Assembly (NCBI GenBank): GCA_963974055.1
Contig: CAXBCP010000009.1
Span: forward strand, 62,001-126,000
DNA length: 64,000 bases
Direction of reading: 5' to 3'
DNA from: CAXBCP01 sp963974055
GTDB lineage: Bacteria; Pseudomonadota; Alphaproteobacteria; MPNO01; UBA830
This document shows positions 41,212-50,149 of this stretch, piece after piece. Position 1 is the stretch's first letter. Every line of letters begins with the position of its first letter. Below the pieces are notes generated by a model that was given only the letters and a program-made list of their open reading frames with translations, ran no database searches and was not told the DNA's origin. The position numbers and the translations under genes were made by a program.

Positions 41212-41937
41212 TCAGGCGCCGGACAGCAAAACGTCCTTCGCCTGGTTGATCTTGGCCGCCAGATAGGTGGAGCCGCCCTTGTCCGGGTGGTTCGCCATCA
41301 GCAGTTTCCGGTGCGCTTCGCGAATTTCCGCGTCGGACGCGCCGGGCTTCAGTCCAAGCACTTCATAGGCCTCGTCGCGGGTCATCGTGCCGCCGCCGGC
41401 CGCCGCATTGCCGCCGCTCCTGCCGCCGTCGCCGGCGCCGGCGCCGGCGCCCGTGTCGCGCCATTCGCCGCCATGGACGCGGTCGAGATAGGATTCGAGC
41501 ACCGTCGCCGATTGCGGGTCGTTGACACGGCATTCATGAAGCAGATCGACAAGTTCGGCGAGCGACAGTTCTTCGAGGTTTCGCCCCTCGAAGGTCCCGC
41601 GCAGGACCGTACCCCGCAGCACGCCGCTGTCATGTTCCAGCGTCATCCGCAGGTACAGCGTCTCGATATCCGAATTCCGGCCCGGGCTCGGCCCCTTCAG
41701 ATTGCGCATCGCCTGGGATATCGCGCGCCACCGGAGCAGGAGCGGCAGCAGGAGAACGACCCAGCCGAACGCCCCCATCCGGCCGCTGACCGCAAAGAAA
41801 ATCAGTAGAATCGCCGCCACGACGCCGATGACGACGGCGACGATTCGCTGCACGTTCGCGGAATTCGTGCCGCGCAGCCCCCGCACCAGGAAATACAGAC
41901 CGATAACAAAGGCGAGACCGAGGATAAAATAAGGCAT
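41212..41937 (-). CDS. Membrane-anchored DnaJ-domain protein
   Basis: A 241-residue protein with two N-terminal membrane segments (YFILGLAFVIGLYFLVRGL and VVIGVVAAILLIFFAV, with further hydrophobic WVVLLLPLLLRW). A middle region follows with LYLRMTLEHDSGVLRGTV. The C-terminal J domain reads DEAYEVLGLKPGASDAEIREAHRKLLMANHPDKGG, with the HPD motif. The layout resembles mitochondrial Pam18/DjlA-like proteins and is a common alphaproteobacterial form; it should recruit DnaK to the membrane. It follows the VWA gene by 9 bp. Confidence 0.88.
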   Translation of the reverse strand: MPYFILGLAFVIGLYFLVRGLRGTNSANVQRIVAVVIGVVAAILLIFFAVSGRMGAFGWVVLLLPLLLRWRAISQAMRNLKGPSPGRNSDIETLYLRMTLEHDSGVLRGTVLRGTFEGRNLEELSLAELVDLLHECRVNDPQSATVLESYLDRVHGGEWRDTGAGAGAGDGGRSGGNAAAGGGTMTRDEAYEVLGLKPGASDAEIREAHRKLLMANHPDKGGSTYLAAKINQAKDVLLSGA

Positions 41938-41946
41938 TTTCGGGCG

Positions 41947-42660
41947 CTACTTCATCTGGTTGCTGATCAGGCGGGCGGCGCCGCCTTTCCTGCCGGAATA
42001 ATCCTCCAGCGCGGCGCGGCCGCCGGCGGCGAAGACGGCGACCGCGCTGAGCAGGTCGCGCAACTGCCGTGCCGATGCCAGGTCGAAGCTGCAATGCGCC
42101 CCGCCGGTCAGCTTGGCAATCTGGCGGAACGCGCCGGTGGCGATCGGGTCGTTGCCTTCCTGAAACACGAATGCCGGCACCCCGCGAACGCCGAGCTCGC
42201 CCGCGATATCGCAGACGTCGTCGATATCCTCCTCGAAGCTGTCGCCGACGAACACCAGCGCATTGACGCGCCGGGCATCGGTTTCGCGTATGGCATGGCG
42301 GAGAATTTTGCGGATCTGGGTGCGGCCGCCAAGACAGCGGACCTTTGTCATCCGCCGGACGAGCTCGTCGGACGACGAGACCCACGGGCTCGACTTGCAT
42401 TCGCCGTAGCCGCGGAAGAAAACCAGCTGAACTTCAAGCCCGCCGAGCCCGTCGGTGGCATGGAACATCTCGGCCTGCAGGTGGCAGGCCTGGTCCCAGG
42501 ACGGCTCGCGGCTCGCCGTCGCATCCATCGCGAACAGAAGCCGGCCGCGCCCGCTCGCGGAGTGTACCCGGGGCGTCGCCGCAACCTTCGCAAGGAAGTC
42601 CGATACCTGATCGGGATTCGTCTGCGTCGGGAGTGATTTCTTGTCTGTGTCGCCGGACAT
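41947..42660 (-). CDS. VWA-domain protein
   Basis: A 237-residue cytoplasmic protein with a von Willebrand factor A fold. RLLFAMDATASREPSWDQAC holds the MIDAS motif in DxTxS form, then LVFFRGYGECKSSPWVSS, CLGGRTQIRKILRHAI with the MIDAS Thr, and VFVGDSFEEDIDDVCDIAGEL. No signal peptide was found. The function is unknown; its immediate partner is the membrane DnaJ-like gene. Confidence 0.85.
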   Translation of the reverse strand: MSGDTDKKSLPTQTNPDQVSDFLAKVAATPRVHSASGRGRLLFAMDATASREPSWDQACHLQAEMFHATDGLGGLEVQLVFFRGYGECKSSPWVSSSDELVRRMTKVRCLGGRTQIRKILRHAIRETDARRVNALVFVGDSFEEDIDDVCDIAGELGVRGVPAFVFQEGNDPIATGAFRQIAKLTGGAHCSFDLASARQLRDLLSAVAVFAAGGRAALEDYSGRKGGAARLISNQMK

Positions 42661-42747
42661 CCGTTCTGCCGCTCCGGTTGATTATGTTGAGATAATACGA
42701 TTCCCGGGGTATTTCCAGTTACACGTTCCGAACATCTGGATTCGCCT

Positions 42748-43512
42748 ATGCCCAAAACACCGGACTATTTCCACGACAGGACGATCCTGATCACCGGCGG
42801 CGCCAGCGGAATCGGCAGGGCCACGGCCCTGATATTCGCCCGCGAAGGCGCCAACGTGATCGTCGCCGATATCGACGGGGACGGCGCCGCGGCCGTCGCG
42901 GCGGAGGTGCGGAAATCCAATGCCGGCGCCGAATCCTACGCGGTGGACGTGACCGACCGGCCGGCGGTCGATGCCACGGTCGCGGCGGGCATCGATGTTT
43001 TCGGGCGTATCGATTTTCTGTTCAACAGCGCCGGCGCCGCAGGGCGGCGGTCGTCGTTTCTCGATATCGACGCCGATCTGTGGCGCCGGACATATGCGCT
43101 GAATGTCGACGGCGTGTTCAACACAATGCAATCGGTACTGCCGCACATGATCGGGAACAATCACGGTGTCATCGTCAATATCGCCAGCATGGCCCACCGC
43201 CGCGGCGGCCCGGGACATTCGACCCACTACGCGTCGGCCAAGGGTGCGGTGGTGACGCTGACCATGGGCGTCGCCCGGGAATTCGTCGAACAGGGCATCC
43301 GGGCATTGTCGATTTCGCCGGGTCCCATCGAGACGCCGTTCCAGGCCATCTCGTCGCCGGAACTGAAACAGCGCATGACCGACGACGTGCCGATGAAGCG
43401 CATGGGCACGCCCGAAGAGATCGGCGAAATGGTGCTGTTCATGTGCTCCGATGCCTGCGAATTCATGACCGCCGACACGGTCTATATCAACGGCGGAGGG
43501 GGATTCCGTTGA
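42748..43512 (+). CDS. Short-chain dehydrogenase/reductase
   Basis: A 254-residue classical SDR. TILITGGASGIGRATALIFA binds NAD(P), VIVADIDGDGAAA has the Asp that prefers NAD, LFNSAGAAG is the NAG motif, and IVNIASMAHRRGG carries the catalytic Ser. The Tyr/Lys pair is replaced by HYASAKGAVV (YxxxK intact). The C-terminus ends DTVYINGGGGF as usual. Substrate unknown. The slyX gene overlaps its stop codon. Confidence 0.92.
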   Translation: MPKTPDYFHDRTILITGGASGIGRATALIFAREGANVIVADIDGDGAAAVAAEVRKSNAGAESYAVDVTDRPAVDATVAAGIDVFGRIDFLFNSAGAAGRRSSFLDIDADLWRRTYALNVDGVFNTMQSVLPHMIGNNHGVIVNIASMAHRRGGPGHSTHYASAKGAVVTLTMGVAREFVEQGIRALSISPGPIETPFQAISSPELKQRMTDDVPMKRMGTPEEIGEMVLFMCSDACEFMTADTVYINGGGGFR

Positions 43513-43721
43513 CCGACACGGACAATCGCCTGCACGCGCTGGAGGCCCGCATCGCCCACCAGGACAACGTCATCGAAGACCTCAGCGACGTCCTGGCGAA
43601 GCAGTGGAAGGAAATTTCCCAGCTGAACGGCCGGATCGACTATCTCAAACGCAAGCTTCAGGAGCTCGAAGACGGGATGGAGGCGTCCCCGCCGGGCGAC
43701 AAACCGCCGCCGCATTACTGA
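43509..43721 (+). CDS. slyX: SlyX family protein
   Basis: A 70-residue coiled-coil protein: NRLHALEARIAHQDNVIEDLSDVLAKQWKEISQLNGRIDYL-type heptads, then KLQELEDG and a Pro-rich end finishing PPPHY, the SlyX hallmark. Function unknown. It starts with TTG at 43509, overlapping the SDR stop (TTGA). Confidence 0.82.
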   Translation: MTDTDNRLHALEARIAHQDNVIEDLSDVLAKQWKEISQLNGRIDYLKRKLQELEDGMEASPPGDKPPPHY

Positions 43722-43846
43722 ATTCGGGACGGCAAAACGACCGGCAGGGGAAACGGCCGGGAATTTCTGCGGCACAGGGCCTGAATCTGGCCCCGAAACG
43801 CCGAATCCGCGTGAGATTCGTCGGCGTCTGGGGTAAGCATCGGGTC

Positions 43847-44089
43847 ATGAAAGTACGTGTACACATCACGCTGAAAAACGGGGTCCTCGACCCGCAGGGC
43901 AAGGCCATCGAACATGCGTTGGCCGGACTTGGCTTCGGCGGCATAGACGATGTCCGGCAGGGCAAATACATAGAGCTCGAACTGGCCGAAACCGATAGCG
44001 CCCGCGCCCGCGCCTCCGTCGAGGCGATGTGCGAAAAGCTGCTGGCCAACACGGTGATCGAAAACTACGAGATCGATCTCGACGGATGA
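43847..44089 (+). CDS. purS: Phosphoribosylformylglycinamidine synthase, PurS subunit
   Basis: An 80-residue subunit: MKVRVHITLKNGVLDPQG, then IEHALAGLGFGGIDDVRQGKYIELEL and ANTVIENYEIDL. PurS bridges PurQ and the small-type PurL in the FGAR amidotransferase complex of purine synthesis. The ATG at 43847 gives the canonical start. Its stop overlaps the purQ start (ATGA). Confidence 0.95.
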   Translation: MKVRVHITLKNGVLDPQGKAIEHALAGLGFGGIDDVRQGKYIELELAETDSARARASVEAMCEKLLANTVIENYEIDLDG

Positions 44090-44784
44090 AGGCTGCCGTC
44101 ATCGTCTCCCCCGGCTCCAACTGCGACCGCGATGTGCAGGTGGCGCTGCGGCAGAGTGCCGGCAGCGATCCCATCATGCACTGGCACGGCGATGCCGACC
44201 TGCCCGATGTCGATCTGATCGTCGTCCCCGGCGGTTTTTCCTATGGCGACTACCTGCGCGCCGGGGCGGTTGCCGCCCATTCGCCGGTGATGCGCGAAGT
44301 CGTCGCCCGTGCCGATAAGGGCGTGCCGGTGCTGGGCATCTGCAATGGCTTCCAGATCCTGACCGAATGCGGCCTGCTGCCCGGCGTCCTGATGCGCAAT
44401 GCCGGGCTGAAATTCATCTGCCGCGATGTCGATCTGCGGGTCGAGGCGGCGGATACGGTTTTCACCGCCGACTATGTCGACGGCCAGATCATCCGCATTC
44501 CCGTCGCCCATAACGAGGGCAATTATTTCGCCGACGACGAGACGCTCAACCGGCTCGACGGCGAAAACCGCGTCGCGTTCCGCTACTGCACGCCGTCGGG
44601 CGAAGTGATCGCGGCGGCGAACCCCAACGGGGCCGCCCGCAATATCGCCGGTATCCTGAACGAAAAACGCAACGTGCTCGGCATGATGCCGCACCCGGAA
44701 CGCCTTGCGGACGCGCTGCTCGGCGGTACCGACGGTCGGCCCATGTTCGACGGGCTGGTCGAAGCGCTGGCGGCCGCGGCATGA
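44086..44784 (+). CDS. purQ: Phosphoribosylformylglycinamidine synthase, glutaminase PurQ
   Basis: A 232-residue class I glutamine amidotransferase that supplies ammonia to PurL. VSPGSNCDRDVQVAL begins the protein, VVPGGFSYGDYLRAGA follows, the nucleophile elbow is VLGICNGFQIL with the catalytic Cys, and the His/Glu pair is in MMPHPERLAD. It overlaps purS and purL by four bases each, so the three subunits are translationally coupled. Confidence 0.97.
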   Translation: MKAAVIVSPGSNCDRDVQVALRQSAGSDPIMHWHGDADLPDVDLIVVPGGFSYGDYLRAGAVAAHSPVMREVVARADKGVPVLGICNGFQILTECGLLPGVLMRNAGLKFICRDVDLRVEAADTVFTADYVDGQIIRIPVAHNEGNYFADDETLNRLDGENRVAFRYCTPSGEVIAAANPNGAARNIAGILNEKRNVLGMMPHPERLADALLGGTDGRPMFDGLVEALAAAA

Positions 44785-47003
44785 GCGGATCCGCGGACGA
44801 CATCACGGCAGAAGTCGTCGCCGAACACGGGCTGACGCCGGAAGAATACGAACGCGTCCTGCGGATCATGGGGCGCGCGCCCAAAATCACGGAGCTCGGC
44901 ATTTTCTCGGTCATGTGGTCCGAGCACTGCTCCTACAAATCGTCGAAATTCTGGCTCAAGAAGCTGCCGACCGAGGCCCCCTGGGTTATCTGCGGCCCGG
45001 GCGAGAATGCCGGCGTGATCGATATCGGCGGCGGCAAGGCCTGTATCTTCAAGATGGAAAGCCACAACCACCCGTCCTTCATCGAGCCCTATCAGGGAGC
45101 GGCGACCGGTGTCGGCGGCATCCTGCGCGACGTCTTCACGATGGGCGCACGCCCCGTCGCCAACATGAACGCGCTGCGCTTCGGCCAGCCGGAACACCCT
45201 AAAACCCGCCACCTGGTGGGCGGTGTCGTGGCCGGGATCGGCGGGTACGGCAACTGCATGGGCATTCCGACGGTCGGCGGCGAGGTCAATTTCGACCCCA
45301 GCTATAACGGCAATATCCTGGTCAATGCGATGACCGTCGGCATCGCCGATACCGACAGGATCTTCTATTCGGCAGCCGCGGGGATCGGCAATTCGGTGGT
45401 CTATGTCGGCTCCAAGACGGGCCGCGACGGCATTCACGGCGCCACCATGGCATCGGCGGAATTCGACGACGATTCGGACGAGAAACGCCCCACGGTCCAG
45501 GTCGGCGATCCGTTCACCGAAAAACTGCTGCTGGAAGCCTGTCTCGAACTGATGGCGACCGACGCGATTATCGCCATCCAGGACATGGGCGCCGCCGGGC
45601 TGACGTCGTCTTCGGTGGAAATGTCGGACAAGGGCGGCGTCGGCATCGAATTCGATCTCGACCTCGTGCCGGTGCGCGAAGAAGCCATGACGCCCTACGA
45701 GATCATGCTGTCCGAAAGCCAGGAACGCATGCTCATGGTGGTCAAGCCCGGCCGCGAGGACATGGCGCGGGCGATCTTCGAGAAGTGGGAGCTGGACTTC
45801 GCGATCATCGGCAAGGTGACCGACACCAACCGGCTGGTGCTGAAATCCGGCGGCGAGGTGGTCTGCGACATCCCGGTGCCGCCGCTGGTGGCCGAGGCGC
45901 CGGAATACGAACGCCCCTGGGTGCCGACCCCGCCATCGCCGATGCTGGCGGCGGAAGACGCCCTTGCCGGCGTGGATATTTCGCCGGCCGACGCGCTGAA
46001 GGCGCTGGTCGGTTCGCCCGACCTGTGTTCGCGCCGCTGGGTATGGGAACAGTACGACCATATGGTCATGGGCGACACCATCCGCCGGCCCGGCGGCGAT
46101 GCCGCGATCGTGCGCATCCACGGCACCGACCGGGCGCTCGCCATCACCACCGACTGCACGCCGCGATACTGCTTTGCCGACCCGGTGCAGGGCGGCCGCC
46201 AGGCCGTCGCCGAAGCCTGGCGCAACCTGACCGCGACCGGCGCCCGCCCGCTTGCCATCACCGACAACATGAATTTCGGCAATCCCGAACGGCCGGAAAT
46301 CATGGGTCAGTTCGCCGGCTGCATCGAGGGGATGGCCGAAGCCTGTCTCGCGCTCGACTTCCCCGTCGTATCCGGCAACGTGTCGCTCTACAACGAGACC
46401 AACGGCACCGGCATCCTGCCGACCCCGGCCATCGGCGGCGTCGGCCTGATCGACGATATCCGCGGCCCGATGCCGGGCGCTGCGTTTACGGCCAAGGACG
46501 AAGACATCGTGCTTATCGGCGACACGCAGGGCCATCTCGGCCGGTCGATCTTCCTGCGCCTGATGGCGGGCGATGACACCACCAGAAATGCCGGCGCACC
46601 GCCGCCGGTCGATCTCGCCGCGGAACGCCGGAACGGCGATTTCGTCCGAGGCCTGGTTACCGACGGGGACGCCACGGCCTGTCACGACGTATCGGATGGC
46701 GGCGTTCTGGTCGCCGTCGCCGAAATGGCGCTCGCCGGCGGGATCGGCGCCAATATCACCCTTCCCGACAACGCCCTTCCGGCCCTCGCCTGGCTGTTCG
46801 GCGAAGACCAGGCACGGTATGTCGTCACCACAACGAATGCCGACGGCCTGCTCGCCGCCGCACAGGCGGCCGGCGTGCCGGCGATCGCGATCGGGCGAAC
46901 CGGCGGCACGGTGTTGACCGTGGGTGCCGGCAACTCTATATCCCTTTCAGACCTGCGGAACGCGCATGAAGGCTGGTTGCCCGGTTACATGGCGACGAGC
47001 TGA
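44781..47003 (+). CDS. purL: Phosphoribosylformylglycinamidine synthase, PurL subunit
   Basis: A 740-residue small-type PurL that converts FGAR to FGAM with ATP. It has SVMWSEHCSYKSSKFWL, KMESHNHPSFIEPYQGAATGVGGILRD, MGARPVANMNALRFG, and the duplicated AIR-synthase halves (second half from about residue 410, with TDCTPRYCFADPVQGG and DNMNFGNPERPEIMGQ). It depends on separate PurQ and PurS, both encoded directly upstream. Confidence 0.97.
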   Translation: MSGSADDITAEVVAEHGLTPEEYERVLRIMGRAPKITELGIFSVMWSEHCSYKSSKFWLKKLPTEAPWVICGPGENAGVIDIGGGKACIFKMESHNHPSFIEPYQGAATGVGGILRDVFTMGARPVANMNALRFGQPEHPKTRHLVGGVVAGIGGYGNCMGIPTVGGEVNFDPSYNGNILVNAMTVGIADTDRIFYSAAAGIGNSVVYVGSKTGRDGIHGATMASAEFDDDSDEKRPTVQVGDPFTEKLLLEACLELMATDAIIAIQDMGAAGLTSSSVEMSDKGGVGIEFDLDLVPVREEAMTPYEIMLSESQERMLMVVKPGREDMARAIFEKWELDFAIIGKVTDTNRLVLKSGGEVVCDIPVPPLVAEAPEYERPWVPTPPSPMLAAEDALAGVDISPADALKALVGSPDLCSRRWVWEQYDHMVMGDTIRRPGGDAAIVRIHGTDRALAITTDCTPRYCFADPVQGGRQAVAEAWRNLTATGARPLAITDNMNFGNPERPEIMGQFAGCIEGMAEACLALDFPVVSGNVSLYNETNGTGILPTPAIGGVGLIDDIRGPMPGAAFTAKDEDIVLIGDTQGHLGRSIFLRLMAGDDTTRNAGAPPPVDLAAERRNGDFVRGLVTDGDATACHDVSDGGVLVAVAEMALAGGIGANITLPDNALPALAWLFGEDQARYVVTTTNADGLLAAAQAAGVPAIAIGRTGGTVLTVGAGNSISLSDLRNAHEGWLPGYMATS

Positions 47004-47025
47004 CGGGCGCCCGGTTCCGGGTCGC

Positions 47026-47070
47026 AGAACAAAAGACGTAGAAGAACAAGACCTAAAAGAACAAGACGTA
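47026..47070 (+). repeat. Three imperfect 15-bp tandem repeats between purL and bolA
   Basis: AAAGAACAAGACGTA and close variants occur three times in a row (47026, 47041, 47056). The unit length is five codons and the frame matches bolA, but no start codon precedes the repeat outside purL. The bolA ribosome site GGGGAAAG lies further downstream. No function is evident. Confidence 0.7.
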
Positions 47071-47097
47071 ACTGACGTATTTGGGGAAAGCACTGCC

Positions 47098-47337
47098 ATG
47101 CCAATGGACGCCGGCGCGATTGAAAGCCTGATCAAGGAAAGCATACCCGACGCACAGGTCACGATTCAGGACCTGGCCGGCGACGGCGACCATTACGCGG
47201 CCCTTGTCGTGTCGACCGCCTTTGCCGGCAAGACCCGCGTCCAGCAGCACCAGATGGTCTATCAGGCCCTGGAAGGCCGGATGGGCGGCGAGCTTCATGC
47301 ATTGGCGCTCCAGACCAGCGCCCCCAAGGACAACTGA
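47098..47337 (+). CDS. BolA family protein
   Basis: A 79-residue BolA/IbaG-type protein. IESLIKESIPDAQVTIQDLAGDGDHYAALVVS forms the first half, with the conserved Gly-Asp-x-x-His. TRVQQHQMVYQALEGRMGGELHALALQT forms the second, with the conserved His. These proteins bind monothiol glutaredoxins through a shared [2Fe-2S] cluster; the partner grxD follows after 29 bp. The ATG at 47098 is preceded by GGGGAAAG. By size and sequence it is closer to IbaG/BolA2 than to E. coli BolA. Confidence 0.93.
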   Translation: MPMDAGAIESLIKESIPDAQVTIQDLAGDGDHYAALVVSTAFAGKTRVQQHQMVYQALEGRMGGELHALALQTSAPKDN

Positions 47338-47366
47338 CCCCGTTCACAACTCAAAGGAATTTCGCC

Positions 47367-47714
47367 ATGAGCGAGCATCCCGTTTTCGACCGTATCAAGC
47401 AGGAAGTCGCCGAAACCCCGGTCGTCCTGTTCATGAAGGGCACGCCCGTGTTTCCGCAATGCGGCTTTTCGGCGACCTGCGTGCAGGTGCTGAGCAATCT
47501 CGGCATTCCGTTCAAGGGCATCAACGTCCTGGAAGACCCGGAAGTCCGCGAGGGCATCAAGGCGTTTTCCAACTGGCCGACCATTCCGCAGCTTTACGTC
47601 AAAGGCGAATTCGTCGGCGGTTGCGACATCCTGCGCGAAATGTACGAGACCGGCGAGCTGAGCGAATACTTCAATACCAATGGCATCGAAGTCCAGCTCG
47701 CCAATCCCCAGTAG
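47367..47714 (+). CDS. grxD: Monothiol glutaredoxin (Grx4 type)
   Basis: A 115-residue glutaredoxin: VVLFMKGTPVFPQCGFSATCVQVL with the CGFS active site, WPTIPQLYVKGEFVGGCDILREMYETGEL with the cis-Pro and glutathione-binding residues. CGFS glutaredoxins hold and deliver [2Fe-2S] clusters with BolA proteins, matching the bolA gene directly upstream. Confidence 0.96.
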   Translation: MSEHPVFDRIKQEVAETPVVLFMKGTPVFPQCGFSATCVQVLSNLGIPFKGINVLEDPEVREGIKAFSNWPTIPQLYVKGEFVGGCDILREMYETGELSEYFNTNGIEVQLANPQ

Positions 47715-47741
47715 TTTCCGCGCGATCCGGAGCATACGGAC

Positions 47742-48863
47742 GTGAAAGCGTCCCGGAATGCCGCGGCCGTCCTGGCCGCGGCATTTTTGCTGGCCGCCCT
47801 GTCGGCCTGCGGGCAGGCGAACGACACCAATTTTTCCCAGCACCCAGGTTTCGACGCCTATTTCGCCGCCAACCCGCCCTCTCCGTCCCTGCCGGGCGCG
47901 GTCGACAGGGCGCTGTTGCAGCGATACCGGCCGCATCTGTATATCGCCCGCGGGGCCGAACCGCCGATCCGGTTTTACGAAGACTATATCGCGGCGGGCA
48001 CGCTGACCGACCGGAACGGCGCCCGGCTGGCGAACGAGGTGACCCCCGAAATCCTCAACCGGCACCGGGACGATCCCTATGTCGTGTTCGAGCACGTCCC
48101 CGCCGGGGGGAAGACCGCGCCGGTCATGTACGGCCGGGTGGACCGGGAAACCTTCGACCTCGCGGGCCGGACACGCGCCTTTACCTTTCTCACCTGGACG
48201 GCGGTGTTCCGCACATCGGGGATCGCCGCCGGCATTTCCTGGTGGAAGGGCGCCGTTCTCGGCGCCGCGGGCGGGCTGACCGACTGGCACCAGCTCGATC
48301 ACTACACCGCCGTCACGCTGGCGCTGGACGAAAACGCGCGCCCGGTCGCCGTCCTGTTCCAGCACCACAACTATCGCCGGACCCATGTTTTCGGCGCCGA
48401 TATGCCGTGGCCGGCGGACGGGCGTATCGGGGTGGACGTCGCCATCCGGTCGAACGAGCTTTACCCCCATACCGCCGGGCGCACGGTGCGGCGGGCCGCA
48501 AGCTTCCTGTCGCCCGGGACCGTCGAATACCTGGTTACCGGCGGCTCTGCGCCCTTCCGGGTCGCCGACGACATTACCGACCCGGCGACCGAAGTGCCCT
48601 ATACGCTGAAATTTCTGCCGCCGGCCGACGCGTTCTATACCTTCAAGGGGTTCCTCGGCGAAAAGCGCCTCCTGCCCGGCAGGTCGGGCCCGCCCGGCGC
48701 CGACTACAACACCCTGCCCGCGAACAAGCCCCTGCACCGCCAACTGACCGGCTCGCACTGGCGCGACGGCGATACCGATTACGTAAACTGGTACGCGGAG
48801 CCCGACCGCGGACGGCGCAAGCTGGCGGCGAGATTCGCCCGGCTGATCGCACGAACGGACTGA
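47742..48863 (+). CDS. Uncharacterised lipoprotein with weak Vps62-like features
   Basis: A 373-residue protein with a lipoprotein signal (AAAVLAAAFLLAALSACGQ; lipobox Leu-Ser-Ala-Cys), starting at GTG 47742. It contains RYRPHLYIARGAEPPIRFYEDYI, DWHQLDHYTAVTLALDENARPVAVLFQHHNYRRTHVFG and VDVAIRSNELYPHTAGRT. The D-W-x-x-L-D-H-Y and H-H stretch, an aromatic start with a following polar acid, vaguely recalls Vps62/DUF946 proteins, but this is not firm. No enzymatic function can be claimed. It follows grxD by 27 bp. Confidence 0.65.
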   Translation: MKASRNAAAVLAAAFLLAALSACGQANDTNFSQHPGFDAYFAANPPSPSLPGAVDRALLQRYRPHLYIARGAEPPIRFYEDYIAAGTLTDRNGARLANEVTPEILNRHRDDPYVVFEHVPAGGKTAPVMYGRVDRETFDLAGRTRAFTFLTWTAVFRTSGIAAGISWWKGAVLGAAGGLTDWHQLDHYTAVTLALDENARPVAVLFQHHNYRRTHVFGADMPWPADGRIGVDVAIRSNELYPHTAGRTVRRAASFLSPGTVEYLVTGGSAPFRVADDITDPATEVPYTLKFLPPADAFYTFKGFLGEKRLLPGRSGPPGADYNTLPANKPLHRQLTGSHWRDGDTDYVNWYAEPDRGRRKLAARFARLIARTD

Positions 48864-48966
48864 CCGGCGGCTGCCGCCCGCCGGCGCGCGCCGGCAATGC
48901 CCGCGACTTGCCGTAGCGGACATCGCGGATTTCAGGCATATTGCGGCGACCGATTACACTTCAGCG

Positions 48967-49260
48967 ATGGCACAGAACTCCACGATGCATCTCCCGATAC
49001 AGCAATACCTCGCCCGGCCGCTCGTCATTCTGGTTGCCGGGACGGTGCTCGCCGCCTGCGGCTCCAGCCGCCCGGATGCCGTCCCCCAGCTTCACCTGGC
49101 CTGCCAGACCGTGGAATGCGAATGCCGCGACGAAAAAATTCCCCTGTTCGAAGACCGCAAGACCACCGAAATCGTCTGGCGCCAGAACGGCGACGCCACC
49201 TGCCCGATCGGATTCGTCCTTGAGCGGGTCCGGGTCGATTTCCTCGGGCGGCGCAAATAG
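48967..49260 (+). CDS. Small Cys-containing lipoprotein
   Basis: A 97-residue protein whose signal ends in the lipobox VLAAC (LVILVAGTVLAAC). The mature part is short and has several Cys (HLACQTVECECRDEKIP and DATCPIGFVL), suggesting disulfides or metal binding. An alternative start at 48985 (MHLPIQQYLARP) gives a more typical n-region. No family recognised. A bidirectional terminator follows. Confidence 0.6.
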   Translation: MAQNSTMHLPIQQYLARPLVILVAGTVLAACGSSRPDAVPQLHLACQTVECECRDEKIPLFEDRKTTEIVWRQNGDATCPIGFVLERVRVDFLGRRK

Positions 49261-49293
49261 CGGCCGGGCAACGACCGGCAGCCGGCGCATGAA

Positions 49294-49324
49294 AAAAGGC
49301 CCGCGGAAAATCCGCGGGCCTTTT
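49294..49324. terminator. Bidirectional terminator between small lipoprotein and rpsD
   Basis: AAAAGGCCCGCGGA, a short AAA loop and TCCGCGGGCCTTTT form a long perfect stem flanked by A and T runs on both sides. It lies between the convergent lipoprotein gene and rpsD and can stop transcription from either. Confidence 0.9.
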
Positions 49325-49347
49325 GTATTCGGGAATGTCCCTTCGCG

Positions 49348-49962
49348 TCAGCGCGAATAAAATTCGATGACGAGGTTCGGTTCCATCTGGACCGGATAGG
49401 GTACTTCGGCGAACTGCGGGACGCGGATGAACTTGCCCTGCATCTTGCCGTAATCGACTTCCATGTATTCCGGGACGTCGCGCTCGGTCAGCTGACCGGC
49501 TTCGAGAACGATCGGAATATTGCGCGACTTTTCGCGGACTTCGATGACATCGCCTTCCTGGACGCGATAGGACGGGATGGTCACGCGCACGCCGTTGACC
49601 TTGATATGGCCGTGATTGATGAACTGGCGCGACGAAAACACCGTCGGCACGAATTTCATGCGGTACACGACGGCATCGAGGCGCTGCTCCAGCAGGCCGA
49701 TCAGCGCTTCGACCGTATCGCCGCGGCGCTTGACCGCTTCCTGATAGGTGCGGCGGAACTGTTTTTCGGTGATGTTGCCGTAATAGCCCTTGAGCTTCTG
49801 CTTCGCCATCAGCTGGATGCCGAAATCGGTCGGCTTGCGGCGGCGCTGGCCGTGCTGTCCGGGACCGTATTCGCGGGTGTTCCAGGGGCTCTTCGGGCGA
49901 CCCCAGAGATTGCAGCCCAGGCGTCGGTTAATCTTGTACTTCGAGCGCACACGTTTCGACAT
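49348..49962 (-). CDS. rpsD: 30S ribosomal protein S4
   Basis: A 204-residue primary 16S rRNA-binding protein. MSKRVRSKYKINRRLGCNLWG begins the protein, REYGPGQHGQRRRK and FRRTYQEAVKRRGDTVEALIGLLEQRLDAVVYRM follow, and the S4 RNA-binding domain is FINHGHIKVNGVRVTIPSYRVQEGD. The ribosome site is GAAGGAGAAAGCCGC. In this organism it is a single transcription unit rather than part of the alpha operon. Confidence 0.98.
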   Translation of the reverse strand: MSKRVRSKYKINRRLGCNLWGRPKSPWNTREYGPGQHGQRRRKPTDFGIQLMAKQKLKGYYGNITEKQFRRTYQEAVKRRGDTVEALIGLLEQRLDAVVYRMKFVPTVFSSRQFINHGHIKVNGVRVTIPSYRVQEGDVIEVREKSRNIPIVLEAGQLTERDVPEYMEVDYGKMQGKFIRVPQFAEVPYPVQMEPNLVIEFYSR

Positions 49963-50149
49963 GCGGCTTTCTCCTTCATAATTGTCCCGGTAGTCCAGTT
50001 CCGGACCTTGCCGGTGGCGGGATGGCGCGCATATTCTGCGACATCCACATTCCCGGGAATGGCGGCGGAGTATATGGATCGGCGGCGGCTTGTCAAACTT
50101 TTGCTGCACCGCATCGAAATCGCGGTTTTCCGGCGTTTTCAGCCGGTTT

